Assembly (NCBI RefSeq): GCF_027744825.2
Contig: NC_071345.1
Location: 3,049,501-3,113,500 of the forward strand
Direction: 5' to 3'
Source: Synchiropus splendidus
Lineage: Eukaryota > Chordata > Actinopteri > Syngnathiformes > Callionymidae
Length of the DNA: 64,000 nt
The number at the start of each line of letters is the position of its first letter. The first letter of the stretch is position 1. The notes under the pieces were generated by a model. It had not been told where the DNA came from, did no database searches, and worked only from the letters and a program-made list of their open reading frames with translations. A program made the position numbers and the translations under genes. This document shows, one piece after another, positions 61,093 through 64,000 of this stretch.

Positions 61093-64000
61093 GTGAGTTC
61101 CATCAGGAGGGAGGAGGTTGTTTTCCTGACCAACACAGTGAGCCGGGTCTGCATGTTTGCACCTCCTCGCCTTCCCGCTCGGTTCTCTCTCGATCCCTGC
61201 GCTAGTTTACAAATCCGAAAACCGCTGCAGGGTCTGATTGTGTGAATGAATGTTTTATCAGTCTCTGGGATTTCCTGTGACTTAATTGCACTGCAAAATT
61301 AGCAACATTTAATGAATTAAGCATCACTTCAGGATTTCTCGTCTGTTCGTTTAATATTCCGCTGAGGATCAAAATGTATAAATGAGCTTTACTTTTGTTT
61401 TGGAATATCTCCCAATCCAGCTACTCATCTGTGCACCCCGAGCAGTAGAGAGACAAACGGAAACCTGTCAGAAAAGCTGTTAAAAACCAAGACATGATGT
61501 CCGCTGAACCGCATAGCTCCGACGACAGCCCTCTGGCCCCACAAACTGGGGCACTTGCGACAGCCTTTTGCTGCATGGATTCATTTATGATACATACATG
61601 ATGCATTTTTCAAGACAACCAAGTTCCCTGTAGTCCAACCAATGAGGACACTTCTTACTCTCTGCGTCTCCATATCAAACAATGGCACCGGATGAGCTGC
61701 CTCTGGACCAGCCACAGGTCCTGAGGCTGCCACACATCTAGGTTCAGTCTGCCACTACACCCCTGGGGGCAAACACTGGTGCAGATGCCCCATCTGGCTT
61801 GTGTTGTGGTAGAACAAACAACCCCAGACAACGTCCCGCCCCTCGATTAGCACCAGCGAGAAGTTGCCCACTTAGACCTCAGGGTCTATTTACTCAAGCC
61901 ATCTGGGTGATAGGTGGTGAGGAAGGACCTTGCTCCCAGGCTTTTGAAGAATCCAAGATTCTCATCCTGGCCTTGTCTCAGCAGCGACACACCGTGGTTG
62001 CGGTTTGAGTAATCCATAAAGACTGGATTAGAGAACGTCTCTCACTTGAAAAAGTAGAATTGTGGTTATTAAAGCGTGTTTCCTCTTTTATTCCGTCATT
62101 GGCATCAGGTTGCCTGGAGGTGGACGGCGAAGCGTCTCCTGAATATGTCTAAAACAATAACGCGCATTCATAAAGCCTCCAACTGCTGCTGCATGCGACT
62201 TTAACTGCCACCTGAAGGCGGTCATAACCGCGCTGCGGTTAAACCAGCCTACTGTTAATCAAACACAACAAGTGTTTTATCACCTCCCCGGCTCACCAAG
62301 AGCTTTTTATGGTGCGAGGAACCTTTTCTTTTCACTGTGTTCTGGACTGGAGGAGTTTTTCCACGAGCAGACGTGTTTTGTTTTTTTTTTTTCTAATTTT
62401 ATTGGTGGTAACACTCCATTTTAATAATCCAATAATTGAAACGAGTTGTTTCCCCATTTTCAGCCCCAGTTGCTTTCAACACCAGGTACTTACTGGTTCT
62501 TTTACATCTATTGCTGCTGCGCATCATGCTAGATCAGATGAGATGTCCGTTAAATATTAACTGGAATTATTGAACACAGATGAGGGTAAAATCATGAAGT
62601 TCCAATGCGACTTATTTAGGAAACTCCCTATACCACTTACTGAGTACTGATACGTTTACTTAATAATAACCACAGATTTCGCTTGAACATTTCAAGTTTA
62701 CACTGGGCAGTCTATGTATATGCTGTTATGAAATTTATAAGATCCTGGTTTTGCATACTGGTTTACTTGTCCAGTGTCCCTTGGTTTATCGGTTACGTTC
62801 CGGAACCAGACGCAGTAGTTGAAGTGCTGCAATGGAGGGAAGCATCAGAACCTTCATGTGGCCCTGGTTCAATGTCATACTATATGTGCTCAGCCCTCTA
62901 ACATTACAGCGGTACACACATATTCATTGAACTGCGGTTACATTCAGTATTTATCGCAGAGCATCAGATGAAGTCAAAGTCTCTGTAAGTGCTAATGTCA
63001 TGGGACTGACACCTAAGTTATTCTGCGTTTTCTTGAATTAAACACGATCACGGAGCTGAGTCATTTCTCTCGCAGCAGAGGTGAAGTGGGTCAGAAATCA
63101 GCTGTGCAAAGACACCGCAGTCTCATCAGGGCAGACGCTTAGATTTAGCGCTTTTACAGTGAAATGAGAATAATGTCCGATTCACTTTTCACTGGCTGTC
63201 AGAAGGACACCGTGTGCCGTGCAAAAATGGAACCAGTGCTGATTACAAGCGGAGCGAGTCAGTATCAGAGTGAGTACCGACACTGGTATCAGGACGTCCC
63301 TACGTATAATTGTTCATGAATGGATCATTGCTGTTAGTTTTACGATGAGCCATGCTGTAACTGCTGCTGTCTCCATCTGCCACGTTTGTCTGAGGAAGTT
63401 GAGTCTGGCTGTACTGTGACTGACTCACAGGACTCACTCAGTGATTCATTTTCTCGCTAACATCTCAGACTACACTAACTCACTGTTCAGCTTTTGGATT
63501 TTTGAGTAGCAGTGAAATTAGCTACTTTCTTTTCATCCCTCTGGTGGCCACCTCAGTCACTGCAGACCTCAATAATAATATGTCTCATCTCACAGAAATA
63601 CTCTGATTCTGAGTCTCTGCAAAAGGAGACTCGTGACTCAGAGGTCAATACAATCATGAATTTTTAAATAGATTTCTGAAATCATGCTCCTGTTCTGTAG
63701 CTGCTTGTGTAAATATGCAGTCCATTCATTTGAAGTCTGAAAGTAGGAAGATTCAGTTAACCTTTAGAATCATGAGGTCTTATGACATGCAGCTCACTGA
63801 CCCGTCTTATGGAAGTCGCAGAGCTTTCCTTTCACTCACGTCAGACGTCAGAGTGAGGACCCACGAGTGCAGACTGTCTGTGTTTGCTGAGGTCAAAGGG
63901 CAGGGCCACGCCCCGTCTGATGTGTGGCAGGCAGACGTGCTCACAGCGCAGAGGAGGAAAGGGCTTGGTGTCACTTCACCAAGTGTTTCATTGTAATCCT
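61093..64000 (+). other. fut8: fut8 intron 3, partial (at least 2,908 bases)
   Basis: The intron starts with a strong GTGAGT donor and runs off the right edge. No exon encoding the next conserved FUT8 segment was found. A decayed inverted-repeat element is visible at about 62770-62965, and a T run at about 62378-62390. The remaining sequence looks unstructured. Confidence 0.8.
62770..62965. mobile_element. decayed inverted-repeat DNA element in fut8 intron 3
   Basis: CCCTTGGTTTATCGGTTACG, then TTCCGGAACCAGACGCAG, resembles the terminus of a dispersed vertebrate DNA transposon whose ends read 'ttatcgcgg...ttacgttcc'. About 100 bases later GAACTGCGGTTACATTCAGT and TTTATCGCAG look like the opposite end. 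It is degraded and the family is uncertain. Confidence 0.4.

Larger units (their letters stand above)
49204..64000 (+). other. fut8: fut8 gene, 5' part (alpha-1,6-fucosyltransferase; 3' end beyond the window)
   Basis: FUT8 transfers fucose from GDP-fucose to the innermost GlcNAc of N-glycans (core fucosylation) in the Golgi as a type II membrane protein. Three exons join in frame: 203 coding bases from the ATG, then 119 and 163 bases. The introns are 8410 and 2686 bases, and a third runs off the window. The joined product of about 162 residues is a short basic tail, one membrane helix and a coiled-coil stem ending in NQER, where vertebrate FUT8 continues into its catalytic part. No later exon is visible before base 64000, so the GT23 fold and C-terminal SH3 domain must lie to the right. 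The membrane anchor and first coiled coil are almost identical to mammalian FUT8. The stem of exons 2 and 3 is more diverged, which could fit a teleost fut8b copy; this paralogue call is inference. Confidence 0.95.

Noticed and set aside
61610..62010. Possible processed pseudogene on the minus strand
   Set aside because: No protein frame could be followed and no poly-A tail or target duplication is visible.
1..64000. CRISPR arrays, bacterial operons, phage or toxin-type systems
   Set aside because: The window is vertebrate nuclear DNA with split genes. No regularly spaced identical repeats with unique spacers and no prokaryotic gene organisation were seen.

Overview
The window is animal nuclear DNA, most likely from a ray-finned (teleost) fish. 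It has split genes with GT-AG introns, long gene-poor stretches, compound microsatellites and many short, decayed copies of transposon types common in fish: hAT-like inverted-repeat elements, LINE 3' ends and palindromic MITEs. The fish assignment rests on recognising these repeat types and the protein sequence, not on any search.

Only one protein-coding gene can be supported. It is the 5' part of fut8, the Golgi alpha-1,6-fucosyltransferase that adds core fucose to N-glycans, on the + strand from about 49.2 kb to beyond the right edge. Three coding exons are clear: 49512-49714, 58125-58243 and 60930-61092. Each has consensus splice sites and the phases are compatible. Together they encode the cytoplasmic tail, the membrane anchor and the coiled-coil stem, about 162 residues. 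The GT23 catalytic domain and the SH3 domain must lie beyond base 64000. The stem differs enough from the usual vertebrate FUT8 that this may be the second teleost copy (fut8b), but that is inference.

Bases 1 to about 49200 look like a gene-poor flank. No open reading frame there looks like a conserved protein and no exon series could be assembled. The flank holds scattered mobile-element relics: an inverted-repeat element at 3.6-4.0 kb, LINE 3' ends at 22.6-23.4 kb, a CTCF-motif palindrome at 25.3-25.5 kb, and hAT-like copies at 31.3, 35.0-35.7 and 41.3 kb. It also has an (AT)n run and a 142-bp GT/GTGC tract near 20.5-21.1 kb. Several AT-core stretches resemble developmental enhancers, but this cannot be tested without alignment.

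Inside fut8, intron 1 (8.4 kb) has a (CA)n run, a purine-rich block of about 550 bp and a cluster of TTTATG/CATAAA sites. Intron 2 (2.7 kb) has a 30-bp minisatellite interleaved with LINE fragments. Intron 3 (at least 2.9 kb) has a decayed inverted-repeat element. No CRISPR array, operon, tRNA, rRNA or new multi-gene system was found.
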